Below are positions 32,757-42,525 of a stretch of 64,000 nucleotides of DNA, one piece after another. Below the pieces are notes generated by a model, which was not told the origin of the DNA, searched no databases, and saw nothing but the letters and a program-made list of their open reading frames with translations. Position numbers and translations under genes: made by a program. The number at the start of each line of letters is the position of its first letter. Within the stretch, counting starts at the first letter, position 1. The stretch comes from an uncultured Anaeromusa sp. (GTDB taxonomy: Bacteria; Bacillota; Negativicutes; Anaeromusales; Anaeromusaceae), in contig NZ_OY781460.1 in assembly GCF_963676855.1 (NCBI RefSeq), forward strand, positions 2,889,501 through 2,953,500, read 5' to 3'.

Positions 32757-34259
32757 CTATACAAGCCCCAGCCATTTCCAATACGTACTGGCCAGCAGCA
32801 ATGTCGTCAGATAGGCAATGATGCAAAGAGGTACGCCGGTACGAATGAAATCGCGCACTTCAAAAGTCTCCGTGGCATAGGCCACCATGTTCTGCGGCGC
32901 GTTGACCGGCAAAATAAAGCCAAAGCTGATTACATACTGCAGCAGCATGGTCATGCCTACCACATTAATGCCGCTTGTCGGCGGCATGCCCTGCAGAATG
33001 GAGATAATGATAGGAATCATGGCTGCCGCTAGAGCCGTAGCACTGGCAAAGCCCAAGTGAATGATGATTAAAAACGCAGCCAGCACGGCAAAGACAATTA
33101 AGGCTGGCATAACCTGCAGGCCAAACCAACCAACAATCATTTTTGCCAGCCATGCCGCCGCTTTAGTAGACAACAAGGCTGAACCCAAGCTAATGCCAAT
33201 GCCGAAGAGCAGCAGCGTCCCCCAGGGGATTTTGCTCTGCGCTTCTTGCCACGTCATAATGCCTACGCCCGGAAGCAGCATAATGGTAATGGCTGCAATA
33301 GTAGTCGACGAAGTATCAAAAGGATGAAGCACTTTTTCCGTCGCCCACAAGCAAAGCAGGATCAATGAAATGCCAAAAAGTTTCTTTTCTTCCCCCTTCA
33401 TCGGCCCCAGTTCTTGCAGGGCCTTCATAATAGTTTCCTTGCCTCCGGCAATTTCCTCTGTTTCCGGGGGCATCATTTTCAACAGCAGAAAATAAAGAGC
33501 TACCGACATGATGATCGCAAACGGAGCGGCTGCGATAAACCAATCCAACCAACTAATGTACACGCCCAGTTGTTTTTCAATAAAGCCTAAGGCAATCATG
33601 TTTTGCGCGGCAGCGGTTTTAATCCCCACGTTCCAAATGCTGTCCGCCTGCGCGGTAGCAATCATCAAAATCGCCGCAAAACGGCTTTTCTTTTCTACGC
33701 CAAAAGCCAGAATGATGCCCATGACGATCGGCACCATACAAGAAACGCGCGCCGTCGTACTTGGCACAAAAAAGCTGAGAAAAAAGCCGACCAGAATGAC
33801 CCCAGCTAAGACCCGGTTTGTTTTAGCACCGATTTTGGAGAGAACCACCAGCGCAATGCGTCGGTCTAGGCCGGTCTTAGTCATAGCCGCCGCTAAAAAC
33901 AAGGCGCCACCGACCAAGGCTAAAGCACTGTTGTTAAAACCGGCTAGTGCCATTTCCAAGGCTTTGCTGGTACCCAACAGCTTATCCGGGCTGGCCACAT
34001 TAGGTGCCAAACCAACCAAGAACGCCATCAGCGACATAATCACAGCGGCGCTCGTCGGATACGAAACCGCTTCGGACATCCAAATCACAACAGAAAAAAC
34101 CAGGATACCTAGCATACGATGTCCAGCTACAGTCAACCCTTCCGGTGTCGGCAGCGCCAGAATAACGCCCAGTAAAGCAAAGGCCGCCGCCAAATAAAGA
34201 TATTTAAGATTGCGTTCACAGCTTCCATCGGCAGGACAGCTTTGTGTATTGTTCGACAT
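32757..34259 (-). CDS. DASS/SLC13-family anion (dicarboxylate) transporter
   Basis: About 500 residues, eleven or more hydrophobic segments. MLGILVFSVVIWMSEAVSYP, GFNNSALALVGGALFLAAAM, LGVYISWLDWFIAAAPFAII and the C-terminal LPVNAPQNMVAYATETFEV match divalent-anion:sodium symporters or the related bacterial antiporters for succinate, malate, citrate or tartrate. The N-terminus has a short Cys-containing cytoplasmic leader (NNTQSCPADGSCERN). Start: the ATG at 34259 after AAGGAGTGAATTGT. Followed by the BFD-like gene. The transported acid is not deducible. Confidence 0.92.
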   Translation of the reverse strand: MSNNTQSCPADGSCERNLKYLYLAAAFALLGVILALPTPEGLTVAGHRMLGILVFSVVIWMSEAVSYPTSAAVIMSLMAFLVGLAPNVASPDKLLGTSKALEMALAGFNNSALALVGGALFLAAAMTKTGLDRRIALVVLSKIGAKTNRVLAGVILVGFFLSFFVPSTTARVSCMVPIVMGIILAFGVEKKSRFAAILMIATAQADSIWNVGIKTAAAQNMIALGFIEKQLGVYISWLDWFIAAAPFAIIMSVALYFLLLKMMPPETEEIAGGKETIMKALQELGPMKGEEKKLFGISLILLCLWATEKVLHPFDTSSTTIAAITIMLLPGVGIMTWQEAQSKIPWGTLLLFGIGISLGSALLSTKAAAWLAKMIVGWFGLQVMPALIVFAVLAAFLIIIHLGFASATALAAAMIPIIISILQGMPPTSGINVVGMTMLLQYVISFGFILPVNAPQNMVAYATETFEVRDFIRTGVPLCIIAYLTTLLLASTYWKWLGLV

Positions 34260-34328
34260 ACAATTCACTCCTTCGCTTTTATATGTGGTCTTATTATACA
34301 TAACGATTCAGAAAATTTCAAGAAATAA

Positions 34329-34371
34329 GCCGAGCCTGACAAAGATACCCTCGTCAGGCCCGGCTTCATTA
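34329..34371 (-). terminator. terminator of the Dcu gene
   Basis: AAGCCGGGCCTGACGAGG and the paired GTCAGGCTCGGCTT, then ATTTCTTG on the minus strand. Confidence 0.75.
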
Positions 34372-34382
34372 CCGAAAAGAGT

Positions 34383-35726
34383 CTACAGTAGAATTTTCGC
34401 TAACACATAACCAACAGCGCAACCCGTTCCCACGCCAATTAGGCCGGGAATAATAAAGCTGTGATTAATAATGAATTTGCCGATTCTTGTCGTCCCGGAG
34501 CGGTCAAAGCCAATACAGGCCAGATCGCTTGGATACGTCGGCAATACAAAATACCCGTACGCCGCGGAGAAGAAAGCCACCATCACCTTAGGATCCACGC
34601 CAAGGCTGATACCCATTGGAGCAACGGCCGCCAAGGCGGCGCCTTGGCTGTTAACCAATTTAGACACCAAGAAAAGAACAATAGCGTACATCCACGGTTG
34701 CGTAGCAACTACGCCAGCCAAAGTGTCTTTCAGCAAGATAAAATGAGATTCAAAAAAAGTATCACTCATCCATGCTACGCCAAACACCGAAATTATCGCG
34801 GTCATGCCAGCTTTGAAAACAGCGCCGTTGGCAATTTCCCGAGTGTTTACCTTGCAGGCCATCAAAATGACTGCACCGGCGATCAACATCAGCATCTGAA
34901 TGACCAAGTTCATTGACATGGGTTTCAGTTTTCCAGGAGCGCCAAATGCAGGACGCAGCTCCGGAATAGCTCCTAAAGCAACTACCACCAAAATAGCGGT
35001 AAAAAAGATCCACGTAGCCCAATACGCTTCTTTAGGAAATACTTTGTCCAACAGCGTTTCCGAACCGCCGTAGATATACTCTTTCTGCTCCGGATCGCTA
35101 AGCTTAGCCTGAAATTCCTCGTCTTTGTCCAAATCCTTGCCGCGCCGCAAGCTCCATAGAGCCGCAAGCAACACGCCAGCCAGTGAAGACGGCATAGCTA
35201 CCGACAAGAGCTGAATAATGCCAATACTCTGCCCTACGCCGTGAGAGGCGGCAAAAATAGAAACCATGGAGACTACCGCCACCGATACGGGAGACGCACA
35301 GATACCCATCTGGGAAGCCACCGAAGCAACCGCCATAGGCCGTTCAGGACGAATTCCTTTTTTAAGAGCAATATCATAAATAATTGGGAACATCGTATAC
35401 ACTACATGGCCGGTGCCGCAGAGCACAGTCAACGTCCAAGTCGTCAGCGGCGCCAAAATAGTTATATACTGAGGATGGCGACGCAGCAAGCGCTCGGCGA
35501 ACTGCATCATGACATTAAGCCCTCCAGCAGTTTGTAATACCGAAGCGCAGCTAATTACAGCAAGAATAGTAAGAATAACATCCACTGGAGGTTTGCCGGG
35601 TTGCAACCCAAAACCGAAAGAAAGAACAAAAAGTCCGATGCCGCTAATCAGGCCCAGGCCCATACCTCCAAAACGAGTCCCAACAAGCAGGCAGGCTAGA
35701 ATGACTAAAAATTCCATTACTAGCAT
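34383..35726 (-). CDS. anaerobic C4-dicarboxylate transporter, DcuA/DcuB family
   Basis: 447 residues, many hydrophobic segments. Very close to DcuB-type proteins over the first 160 residues: LQPGKPPVDVILTILAVISC, LCGTGHVVYTMFPIIYDIAL, IRPERPMAVASVASQMGICA, SPVSVAVVSMVS. These carriers exchange fumarate or aspartate for succinate in anaerobic respiration, or take up C4-dicarboxylates. GGAG lies about 12 bases before the ATG. It lies upstream of the DASS gene but has its own terminator. Confidence 0.95.
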   Translation of the reverse strand: MLVMEFLVILACLLVGTRFGGMGLGLISGIGLFVLSFGFGLQPGKPPVDVILTILAVISCASVLQTAGGLNVMMQFAERLLRRHPQYITILAPLTTWTLTVLCGTGHVVYTMFPIIYDIALKKGIRPERPMAVASVASQMGICASPVSVAVVSMVSIFAASHGVGQSIGIIQLLSVAMPSSLAGVLLAALWSLRRGKDLDKDEEFQAKLSDPEQKEYIYGGSETLLDKVFPKEAYWATWIFFTAILVVVALGAIPELRPAFGAPGKLKPMSMNLVIQMLMLIAGAVILMACKVNTREIANGAVFKAGMTAIISVFGVAWMSDTFFESHFILLKDTLAGVVATQPWMYAIVLFLVSKLVNSQGAALAAVAPMGISLGVDPKVMVAFFSAAYGYFVLPTYPSDLACIGFDRSGTTRIGKFIINHSFIIPGLIGVGTGCAVGYVLAKILL

Positions 35727-35912
35727 AAGTTTGTTTTACTCCTCTCTATACATTATTTTTGATAAATATAGCGTTTATACTGTATCATGTTCTTATAAAT
35801 TGGGCTCTATTTTATTATTATTTAATTTTTATGCAGTTTATTTATTCTTATTTGTAATGTTCGCAATTATATCTTATTTTTTCCTTTTTTGTTTATTATT
35901 GGGTGTTGTTAA

Positions 35913-35952
35913 CAAAAAACAGGACAGTGCAGCCTCCTGCACTGTCCTGTTT
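35913..35952 (-). terminator. bioA terminator
   Basis: AAACAGGACAGTGCAG and CTGCACTGTCCTGTTT pair, followed by TTTGTT on the minus strand. The rest of 35727-35912 is very AT-rich and holds the Dcu promoter region; no gene seen. Confidence 0.88.
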
Positions 35953-35959
35953 CATCATC

Positions 35960-37339
35960 TTAAAAGTGAGCGCCACCACCGCCTGCCACCACCGCGCCTT
36001 CTTCCGTAACCGCAATAACCGCTTTACGGAGCAGCGACAACATATCCAAAAGTTCCGCTTCAGTACTAACCAGCGGCGGCATAAAGACAACCACATCCCC
36101 AACAGGGCGAATGAACAAACCATATTCGCGCGCTTTTAAACAGACCCGAGCGCCCATTGTTTCGCCCCAAGGATACGGAGTTTGGGACTCCTTATCTTGC
36201 ATAAGCTCAATCCCGATAATCAACCCTCGCTGTCTTGCATCGCCGACATGCTCTAAAGATGCAATGTTTCTAAGAGCCTCGGCTACACAGGCTATTTTTT
36301 TCTCTAAGCCTGCAATCACCTTATCGTCACGGAATATTTTCAGGCTGCCTAGCGCTGCCGCGCAAGCCAGCTGATTAGCTGTATAGGAATGTCCATGATA
36401 AAAAGTACGCTTTGACTCCATAGCCCCCAGAAAAGCATCAAAAATTTCCTGCGTTGTCAAAGTAGCCGCCAAAGGAACGTAGCCTCCGGTAATTCCTTTA
36501 GAAAGAGCCATAAAATCGGGGCTAACTCCTTCATGCTCGCAAGCAAACATTTTTCCGGTACGGCCAAAGCCGGTGGCTACTTCATCGGCGATGAGATGAA
36601 CATTATATTTCTTCGTCAACTGACGTACCGCTGCCAAATAGCCTGGAGGCGACATCAGCATGCCCGCTGCCGCCTGCACAAGCGGCTCCACAATTACAGC
36701 GGCAATCTCTTGATGATGCGCCGCCAAAAGATTCTCCAGCTCCTGCAGACATTGCTTTTCACAGCTTATTACGTCCTGGCTGCAGTGATAGCAAGAAGGC
36801 GAAGGAGCCTGCATCGATTTAAACAAAAGAGGTTGAAAGGTACGATGAAAAAGATCCACACCGCCAACGCTCACTGCGCCAATCGTATCACCATGGTACG
36901 CCTGCGCTAAGGCTACAAATTTTTCTTTTCCCAGCATACCTTTATGACGCCAATATTGGAAGGACATTTTCAAAGCTACTTCCACTGCCGTAGAGCCATC
37001 ATCCGAATAAAAAACCTTCTCAAGTCCTTCTGGCGCCAACGCGACCAGTTGCCCCGCCAATTCTGTCGCTGGAATATTAGCCAATCCTAAAGCAGTACTA
37101 TGAGCTACTTTTCCCAACTGCGCTATAATAGCCTCGTCAATTTCACGCCGCTGATGCCCATGAATATTAACCCACAAGGAAGACACGCCGTCATAATAGC
37201 TGCGTCCTTCCGTATCTGTCAGTTTTATGCCTTTGGCTTCACAAATCACAGTCTGTTGGTTTTCTATCCACCCTTGCATCTGCGTAAACGGATGCCAAAC
37301 ATACTTTTTATCCTCTTGTTCTAGCTGATTTTCTTTCAT
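35960..37339 (-). CDS. bioA: adenosylmethionine-8-amino-7-oxononanoate aminotransferase
   Basis: 459 residues. PLP enzyme of biotin synthesis. Typical: [80 protein letters not shown], and the PLP lysine in [19 protein letters not shown]. Start: the ATG at 37339 after GGTGGGG. No bioB, bioD or bioF lies alongside, so the rest of the pathway is elsewhere. A BirA-type operator overlaps its promoter region. The C-terminus ([11 protein letters not shown]) is unusually glycine-rich. Confidence 0.96.
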   Translation of the reverse strand: MKENQLEQEDKKYVWHPFTQMQGWIENQQTVICEAKGIKLTDTEGRSYYDGVSSLWVNIHGHQRREIDEAIIAQLGKVAHSTALGLANIPATELAGQLVALAPEGLEKVFYSDDGSTAVEVALKMSFQYWRHKGMLGKEKFVALAQAYHGDTIGAVSVGGVDLFHRTFQPLLFKSMQAPSPSCYHCSQDVISCEKQCLQELENLLAAHHQEIAAVIVEPLVQAAAGMLMSPPGYLAAVRQLTKKYNVHLIADEVATGFGRTGKMFACEHEGVSPDFMALSKGITGGYVPLAATLTTQEIFDAFLGAMESKRTFYHGHSYTANQLACAAALGSLKIFRDDKVIAGLEKKIACVAEALRNIASLEHVGDARQRGLIIGIELMQDKESQTPYPWGETMGARVCLKAREYGLFIRPVGDVVVFMPPLVSTEAELLDMLSLLRKAVIAVTEEGAVVAGGGGAHF

Positions 37340-37353
37340 AAACCCCACCGCCT

Positions 37354-37384
37354 TCGTTAACCTTTTATTTTCTATAGTTAACCA
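37354..37384 (-). promoter_or_regulatory. candidate BirA (biotin repressor) operator
   Basis: Minus strand TGGTTAACT, 13 nt, GGTTAACGA. The half-sites resemble the BirA pattern TTGTTAACC...GGTTAACAA (7/9 and 8/9). The gap holds TATAGA, a possible -10, so a bound repressor would cover the promoter. Confidence 0.6.
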
Positions 37385-37392
37385 TATGTATT

Positions 37393-37424
37393 AAAGAAAA
37401 GAGCGCTTCTAAACGCTCTTTTTG
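37393..37424 (-). terminator. terminator of the inositol-phosphatase-family gene
   Basis: AAAGAGCG and CGCTCTTT pair; the minus strand continues TCTTT. It lies between the suhB-like gene and bioA, just before the biotin operator. Confidence 0.7.
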
Positions 37425-37476
37425 TATTGTAACTTATTTTGTTCGTATTGTAAAATACCATACCTTCGGTTCCTTT

Positions 37477-38262
37477 TTATCTGCCTGCATCAATTTGCTG
37501 TAATTCCGCTAGTATCCAGTCGTGCACCTTAAGAGATGCAGCAACCAGCGAAATCTTGCGATCATGCCGGAAAGACCGCACTACGCCCCCGGCTTCTGTT
37601 ACCAACAAAACACCTGCCGCCGCATCCCAGGGCGATAAATTCATTTCCCAATATCCATCAAAAGAGCCTTCCGCTACGCAGGCTAAATCATACGCCGCCG
37701 CGCCAAACCGCCGCACCGCCCGAGTTTTAAGAAGTAATGAATTAAAATAGTCCAGATTGTTCAAGGGGTGCGTAGCCACATCATAAGGAAAGCCCGTCGC
37801 TAATACACAAGACTCCAGTGACGGTTTATCCGAGACCTGCAGCAGCGTACCGTTTCTTCTGGCACCGCCACCTTTTATCGCCGTAAAAAGTTGGTCCAGC
37901 ATTGGCACATAAACAACACCTAAAACACTTTCCTGTTTATACTGCAATGCGATGGAAACTGCAAAAATAGGCAAGCCCTGCGCATAGTTCGTAGTACCGT
38001 CCAACGGATCTACAACCCAGCAATATTCCGCCTCCGGCCCGCTTGCCCCTGCTTCTTCGGACATAATGGCGCAATCCGGAAATTCGCAGCGCAGTACCTC
38101 CAAAATCATCGCTTCTGAATGCATATCTACTTCGGTCACCAAATCAATTCCGCTGCTTTTGGTCTGCACCAACAAATCCCGCCGCCCCAAGGACTCTTTT
38201 TGCATCGCCCCAACTTCTCGCGCCAAGGCGCTAACTACCTGCAAAGCATGTTGTAAATCCAT
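37477..38262 (-). CDS. inositol-monophosphatase family protein (SuhB-like)
   Basis: 261 residues. The metal-dependent phosphatase motifs are intact: DLVTEVDMHSEAMI, IMSEEAGASG, the signature WVVDPLDGTTNYAQGLPIFAVSIAL, and the second motif WDAAAGVLLVTEAGG. Members hydrolyse inositol-1-phosphate or related sugar phosphates; SuhB also acts with the transcription machinery in proteobacteria. Terminated separately from bioA. 38263-38450 upstream holds no convincing gene. Confidence 0.94.
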   Translation of the reverse strand: MDLQHALQVVSALAREVGAMQKESLGRRDLLVQTKSSGIDLVTEVDMHSEAMILEVLRCEFPDCAIMSEEAGASGPEAEYCWVVDPLDGTTNYAQGLPIFAVSIALQYKQESVLGVVYVPMLDQLFTAIKGGGARRNGTLLQVSDKPSLESCVLATGFPYDVATHPLNNLDYFNSLLLKTRAVRRFGAAAYDLACVAEGSFDGYWEMNLSPWDAAAGVLLVTEAGGVVRSFRHDRKISLVAASLKVHDWILAELQQIDAGR

Positions 38263-38450
38263 GACTTAAAGCCCCTTTCTCCAGACAACTAACGGAAAGC
38301 TTTTCCTACGGACAGCCTTCTGCTATTTAATTCTGTCCTGCCTCCCAATCCCCTGTCAGAAAAAAGCGACTAACGCGACGAAGCATACCAATAAAAATTC
38401 AAAGGAAAAAGTGCTGTACCAAAACGAACACTCCTTCAAATTATGGAGCA

Positions 38451-38888
38451 TCAGTCACCGCAACTCTCTAATGACGCGTGCAAATATGTACCTTGCTCTT
38501 CACTGCACATACCACGGCGCAATTGTTTAGCCCACAGACATTTGCGCAGCAAGGCCTTGCGATTTCCTTCCTCCAAATAACCGTAAAAACCCACTAAAAA
38601 GACGGCGCGTAATATTTGCCTGGTTCCTTCTTGACAAGAGCACGATTCTCGTACAAAAAAATCAATATCATCCACAGCCTGCATGACCCGGCTTGCCAAG
38701 TCCCTGTGGGAACCGGAAAAACATTCTACTGCTTGACCATGGCAGGAAATCACTTCAATGCTTAAAGCTTGCATACCCATGCCATTATCTTGCATTTTCT
38801 CCGTCAATTCCAAAATGCGCTGTCCGGATCGCAACACTTCCTGCGCCCATTTCACCATCGGTTGTGTTTCGTAAGCTGCGTACTGCAT
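38451..38888 (-). CDS. hypothetical protein, about 145 residues
   Basis: Family not recognised. A mainly helical soluble protein with six cysteines, among them a CSC pair in the middle (ESCSCQEGTRQ) and single cysteines near the end (RRGMCSEEQG, LESCGD). There is no CxxC zinc ribbon. The start at 38888 is preceded by GGGG six bases away; ATG 38900 has a poorly placed site. It lies just beyond the terminator of the sigma-54 regulator gene on the same strand. Confidence 0.6.
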   Translation of the reverse strand: MQYAAYETQPMVKWAQEVLRSGQRILELTEKMQDNGMGMQALSIEVISCHGQAVECFSGSHRDLASRVMQAVDDIDFFVRESCSCQEGTRQILRAVFLVGFYGYLEEGNRKALLRKCLWAKQLRRGMCSEEQGTYLHASLESCGD

Positions 38889-38954
38889 CAACGACCCCAT
38901 CCCTTCATGTCTGTTTTGCTGTCATTACTATTAATAGCAAAAGCCATGCCAAAA

Positions 38955-38985
38955 GAAAAAGGCCTGTTTCCAGGCCTTTCGGTCT
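38955..38985 (-). terminator. terminator of the sigma-54 response-regulator gene
   Basis: Minus strand AAAGGCCTGGAAACAGGCCTTTTTC: hairpin plus T-run. The 80 bases between it and the stop codon contain several GTAC strings but no gene. Confidence 0.8.
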
Positions 38986-39062
38986 AGTTAGTGCACTTTT
39001 CCGTACATTCAAGTACAATTTTCCGCTCAACTGTACGCATCGGTACACCCTGGGCCATTGAA

Positions 39063-40502
39063 TTACTCTTCATTCCCCGGTTGTCGTTTGGAATACAAAC
39101 GACTATAAATCGCTCTACGCGTCAACCCCATGTACTGGGCTGCAGCTGTCTTGTTGCCGTCAAAACGTTTTACTACGCTTTCTATAATACGCCGCATAAA
39201 ATCGTCTAAATCAAAGTTTTCCTCTGGCAGCACAAAATCGTAAGGGTTTAACAGGCATTGAGTTGCTGGCACCTTCTCAGACACGCCTAACGGCAAATCT
39301 TTTAAAGCGATACGCCCCGGCGGCAAAAACAAGGTAACCCGTTCCACTACATTACGCAGCTCCCGTACATTCCCAGGCCAGGGATAGCAGCGCAAATATT
39401 GCTTAGCCGAATCGGTCAACTGGTATTTACCGCCTGCCTTTTGCTGTAAAAAAGACTCAAATAGAGGCACAATATCCTCTACGCGCTCTCGCACCGGCGG
39501 AATCAAAATACGGCCTACATGCAGACGATAAAACAGATCCCTTCGAAACTCACCGCAGTCTGACATATCCTGCAAATTGCGGTTGGTGGCGCAAATAAGG
39601 CGCACATCACATTTTATCTTCTTTAAGCCGCCTACCCGATAAAATTCATGCTCTTGCAGCACTCGCAGCAGCTTCGCCTGCAGTTCTAAGGGCAGCTCGC
39701 CAATTTCATCCAAAAACAAGGTTCCGCCTTGCGCTAAATCCAATTTGCCTTTCTTTCCAGTGCGTAGCCCGCCGGTAAAAGCGCCGGCTTCGTAGCCAAA
39801 CAACTCGCTTTCAAACATATTGGCGTTTAAGGCCGCACAATTTACATCAATAAATGGCTGTCCATGACAGTCCGCTCCATGATGCACGATACGCGCCAAA
39901 ATCTCCTTGCCGGTTCCTGTTTCGCCTTCAATCAGCACTGGTACACTGCGATCCTGATGAAACCGCTGCGCCCATTCCACCGCCTGCTTCATCGCTGGCG
40001 AGGCCACAATAATTTCGGTCACCCCGCCATAGCCCAACTCCGTACGTAACCGCGACAGTTCGTCACGTGCTTCTTTAATTTCCGCTTCGACACACTCACT
40101 AAAGCATTCCGTCAACAGTTTATTCTCACGCCGCAATGCCAGATGCTCTTCCATGCGGCTTATCTGCAGCGCAACTTCATCCAATTGCAACGGCTTCTGC
40201 AAGTAATCATACGCTCCAGCACGCAAAGCCGCTACCGCCGATTGCACATCGCCAAAAGCAGTACACATTACCACTTCAAATTCGTCACGCCCAGGTTCTT
40301 CTTTCAAACACTCCAACAGTTCTAGACCTGACATACCTGGCATGCACAAATCAGTGAATACCAAATCAAAGCGATTTTGATGAAACAAAGCCAGCGCTTC
40401 CTCTCCGGAAGCACATTTCCGTACATCATGCCCTTTCCCTCGCAGATAATCCGCTAGCATCGTACGCACCAGCAAATCATCATCTACAATTAAAATCCGC
40501 AT
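39063..40502 (-). CDS. sigma-54-dependent response regulator (NtrC family)
   Basis: About 479 residues in three parts. Receiver domain (1-120): [18 protein letters not shown], phosphoacceptor Asp in [16 protein letters not shown], Lys in YLQKP. AAA+ domain (about 170-400): Walker [18 protein letters not shown], sigma-54 contact loop YEAGAFTGG (usual form GAFTGA), Walker [14 protein letters not shown], arginine-finger region [10 protein letters not shown]-terminal Fis-type helix-turn-helix: [20 protein letters not shown]. It should activate sigma-54 promoters when phosphorylated. No sensor kinase is next to it. Start ATG 40502 after GAGGTGGG; an in-frame start at 40553 has no ribosome site. 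Confidence 0.95.
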   Translation of the reverse strand: MRILIVDDDLLVRTMLADYLRGKGHDVRKCASGEEALALFHQNRFDLVFTDLCMPGMSGLELLECLKEEPGRDEFEVVMCTAFGDVQSAVAALRAGAYDYLQKPLQLDEVALQISRMEEHLALRRENKLLTECFSECVEAEIKEARDELSRLRTELGYGGVTEIIVASPAMKQAVEWAQRFHQDRSVPVLIEGETGTGKEILARIVHHGADCHGQPFIDVNCAALNANMFESELFGYEAGAFTGGLRTGKKGKLDLAQGGTLFLDEIGELPLELQAKLLRVLQEHEFYRVGGLKKIKCDVRLICATNRNLQDMSDCGEFRRDLFYRLHVGRILIPPVRERVEDIVPLFESFLQQKAGGKYQLTDSAKQYLRCYPWPGNVRELRNVVERVTLFLPPGRIALKDLPLGVSEKVPATQCLLNPYDFVLPEENFDLDDFMRRIIESVVKRFDGNKTAAAQYMGLTRRAIYSRLYSKRQPGNEE

Positions 40503-40619
40503 AAGCCCACCTCGTTTCACAACCGTCTGCATCTTCCAAACGCTTTGGGGCAAAAGTCAACGCTGCGCACTCTTAGAGAAACGCAGCTTTATTTGTATTC
40601 TCAAAAATTTAGAAATCCC

Positions 40620-41318
40620 TTAGTCCTGGCAATTATGTAAAAAAACCCACGCAAAAAAAAGGGACACGCCGCGAACCTCTACCGGCCCGCATAGAGCATC
40701 GGCTTCTCCTTCTACGCCGTAAAGGGCTACGAATTTCCTATACTCTTGAAAGCTAACTTCTTCAGAACAATGAAACCATACCGCAGCCTGCCTTGCACCG
40801 ACCCGTTCCGCTTCCAAAAGCGCTAAGGCCGTACGATATAAAAACTGATATTTCACATGAACAATGCTTTGTCCCAAAAGGCCCAGTTGCGCTGATAAAA
40901 ATTGCGTCCGCGAGTCATCTTCCGCTTTCTGGACATCTTCCCGCTCAACTGCCGCCGTTTTCCCCTTCAAACGCAACCATTCTTGTACCGATGGTCCCAT
41001 CGCGTTGCAAGCTGTCGCTTCCAACATCATCACCACCAGTTCTCGGTGCTCGTTGCTCGCCAACACGTATAAATCGCTGCGTGACGGTATGCCTCCTTTG
41101 GGCAAGGGCAAGCGATATTCGGGAAAAGCGAAAAGTTTTCTCAAGCCTTGTAACCGCGGTTGAACAGCTGCCATAGTAAGCACGTAACTCGGCAATTCCT
41201 CATCCTGCCACCACAGTTGCGCCATATGTCGAAGTTCCTTAGAACAATCCCACTGCGCCGAATTGCCCAGATACTCTTTCCAACGTTCCAATGAATCCAA
41301 GGGAACATGCATGCGCAT
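40620..41318 (-). CDS. uncharacterised protein, possibly DUF6946-like
   Basis: 232 residues. Soluble, no known catalytic motif. It opens PLDSLERWKEYLG. YRLPLPKGGIPSRSDLYVLA, ELVVMMLEATACNAMGPSVQEWL and QFLYRTALALLEAERVGARQAAVWFHC follow. This order (PLPxG, S-x-D-ali-ali-A, FGP-like, YQ-LxxRTA) recalls the family I know as DUF6946, from memory only. It lies 15 bases after the marR gene on the same strand with its own GGGAGG site, so the two are very likely co-transcribed and MarR probably regulates it. Confidence 0.65.
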   Translation of the reverse strand: MRMHVPLDSLERWKEYLGNSAQWDCSKELRHMAQLWWQDEELPSYVLTMAAVQPRLQGLRKLFAFPEYRLPLPKGGIPSRSDLYVLASNEHRELVVMMLEATACNAMGPSVQEWLRLKGKTAAVEREDVQKAEDDSRTQFLSAQLGLLGQSIVHVKYQFLYRTALALLEAERVGARQAAVWFHCSEEVSFQEYRKFVALYGVEGEADALCGPVEVRGVSLFFAWVFLHNCQD

Positions 41319-41333
41319 TCGCCCAGCCTCCCA

Positions 41334-41792
41334 TCATTTCCGGTTTTCATGCGCCTTTGTATTTATTTTCTGCAACATCATCGCAAATTGCTTTCGCTCC
41401 GTTTCTTCTAAGCAAGCTGTAAGTTGTTTAGCAAAATAACGATACCCTTCATCCTCTAGTTGAATCAGTTGCTCGCCTTTTGGCGCCAAATGAATATGAT
41501 ATACTCGCAAGTCTGCCTGCGACTGGCATTTGTATACATAACCCTTCTGCACTAATTTTTGTACAATCGCTGTTACCGTCGATTTTTTCACTTGAAATTT
41601 TTCTACAAGATCACGAAAAGTGGGCCGCCCTAGTTCACGCACTGCATGAAGATAATGCAATTGCGTCAGCGTCAATGCACACAAATCTGTTCCTGCTTCC
41701 GCTTTTTGTCGATGTTCCCGCACAGCCTGCCGCATCACACACGAGATCGATTCAATGGTCGCTACCACCAGATCTTCAATTTGCATTCCCAA
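41334..41792 (-). CDS. MarR-family transcriptional regulator
   Basis: 152 residues, winged helix-turn-helix. The recognition segment reads LGRPTFRDLVEKFQVKKSTVTAIVQKLVQKGYV and the wing YKCQSQADLRVYHIHLAPKGEQL. MarR dimers repress nearby genes and release DNA on binding a phenolic or other ligand. The TTG at 41792 has GGAG at ideal spacing; ATG 41786 is also possible. The next gene (DUF6946-like) follows after 15 bases. 41793-42024 upstream is AT-rich with an AGTTAACT palindrome at about 41946 but no gene. Confidence 0.92.
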   Translation of the reverse strand: MGMQIEDLVVATIESISCVMRQAVREHRQKAEAGTDLCALTLTQLHYLHAVRELGRPTFRDLVEKFQVKKSTVTAIVQKLVQKGYVYKCQSQADLRVYHIHLAPKGEQLIQLEDEGYRYFAKQLTACLEETERKQFAMMLQKINTKAHENRK

Positions 41793-42024
41793 GTTTGGCT
41801 CCTTTCGCCAGCAAAACCAGATAGTTGCTAAAAACCTCTACACTATGGCGATTTTCTGCAAAAACCAGCAATCATTATTCTTACCAACCAACCCTACTTT
41901 CAAATATATAAATATTCTTTTACATATACTTTGCTTTATATTCGTCAGTTAACTAAAATTCCCTGCCTTATTTCCGTCCCGCTTTTGAACTTTGAAACTA
42001 CTCTCATTTTCCGATGCTTGCAAG

Positions 42025-42050
42025 GACAAAAGGACCGCTTTCGCGGTCCT
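42025..42050 (-). terminator. smpB terminator
   Basis: Minus strand AAAGGACCGCGAAAGCGGTCCTTTTG, directly after the smpB stop. Confidence 0.85.
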
Positions 42051-42051
42051 T

Positions 42052-42525
42052 TCATTCTTTTTGTCGGTCACGCAACGCCCGTTCCATATCGCGCTTAGCG
42101 TCGCGTTCCGCCAAATCCTGTCGTTTGTCATATAATTTTTTGCCGCTGGCCAACGCCAGCTCGACTTTAGCTTTGCCCCGAGCAAAATATATTTTCAAGG
42201 GTACAAGAGAAAACCCTTTTTCTCTTGTTTTTCCTAGAAGGCGGTTAATTTCCTGGCGATGCAGCAGCAGCTTACGCGACCGCAATGGATCGTGATTGAA
42301 GCGATTCCCCTGTTCATAGGGGCTAATATGCATTTGCTGCAAAAACACTTCACCGTTTTCAATGCGAGCATAGCTATCTTTTAAATTGGCCTTGCCAGCA
42401 CGCAATGACTTGACTTCAGTACCAGTCAAGGCAATGCCAGCTTCAAACGTCTCATGTATATGATAATCGTGGCGGGCTTTGCGATTTTCCGAAACAATCT
42501 TGATTCCCGCCCCATTTTGACTCAT
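42052..42525 (-). CDS. smpB: SsrA-binding protein SmpB
   Basis: 157 residues. The small RNA-binding barrel is typical: [77 protein letters not shown] and the basic C-terminal tail [23 protein letters not shown]. It carries tmRNA (ssrA at 3.8-4.2 kb) into the empty A site of stalled ribosomes. It overlaps the rnr stop by 4 bases, so the two are translated together. Confidence 0.98.
   Translation of the reverse strand: MSQNGAGIKIVSENRKARHDYHIHETFEAGIALTGTEVKSLRAGKANLKDSYARIENGEVFLQQMHISPYEQGNRFNHDPLRSRKLLLHRQEINRLLGKTREKGFSLVPLKIYFARGKAKVELALASGKKLYDKRQDLAERDAKRDMERALRDRQKE

Noticed and set aside
33508..34197. 229-codon open frame antisense to the DASS transporter
   Set aside because: Shadow of the real membrane-protein gene; composition is that of a reversed hydrophobic frame.
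38327..38386. 19-codon minus-strand frame (MLRRVSRFFLTGDWEAGQN)
   Set aside because: The peptide looks protein-like, but there is no ribosome site, terminator or promoter to support it.
38986..39060. Repeated GTAC strings after the sigma-54 regulator gene
   Set aside because: Irregular spacing and no mismatch-tolerant repeat unit; likely chance.
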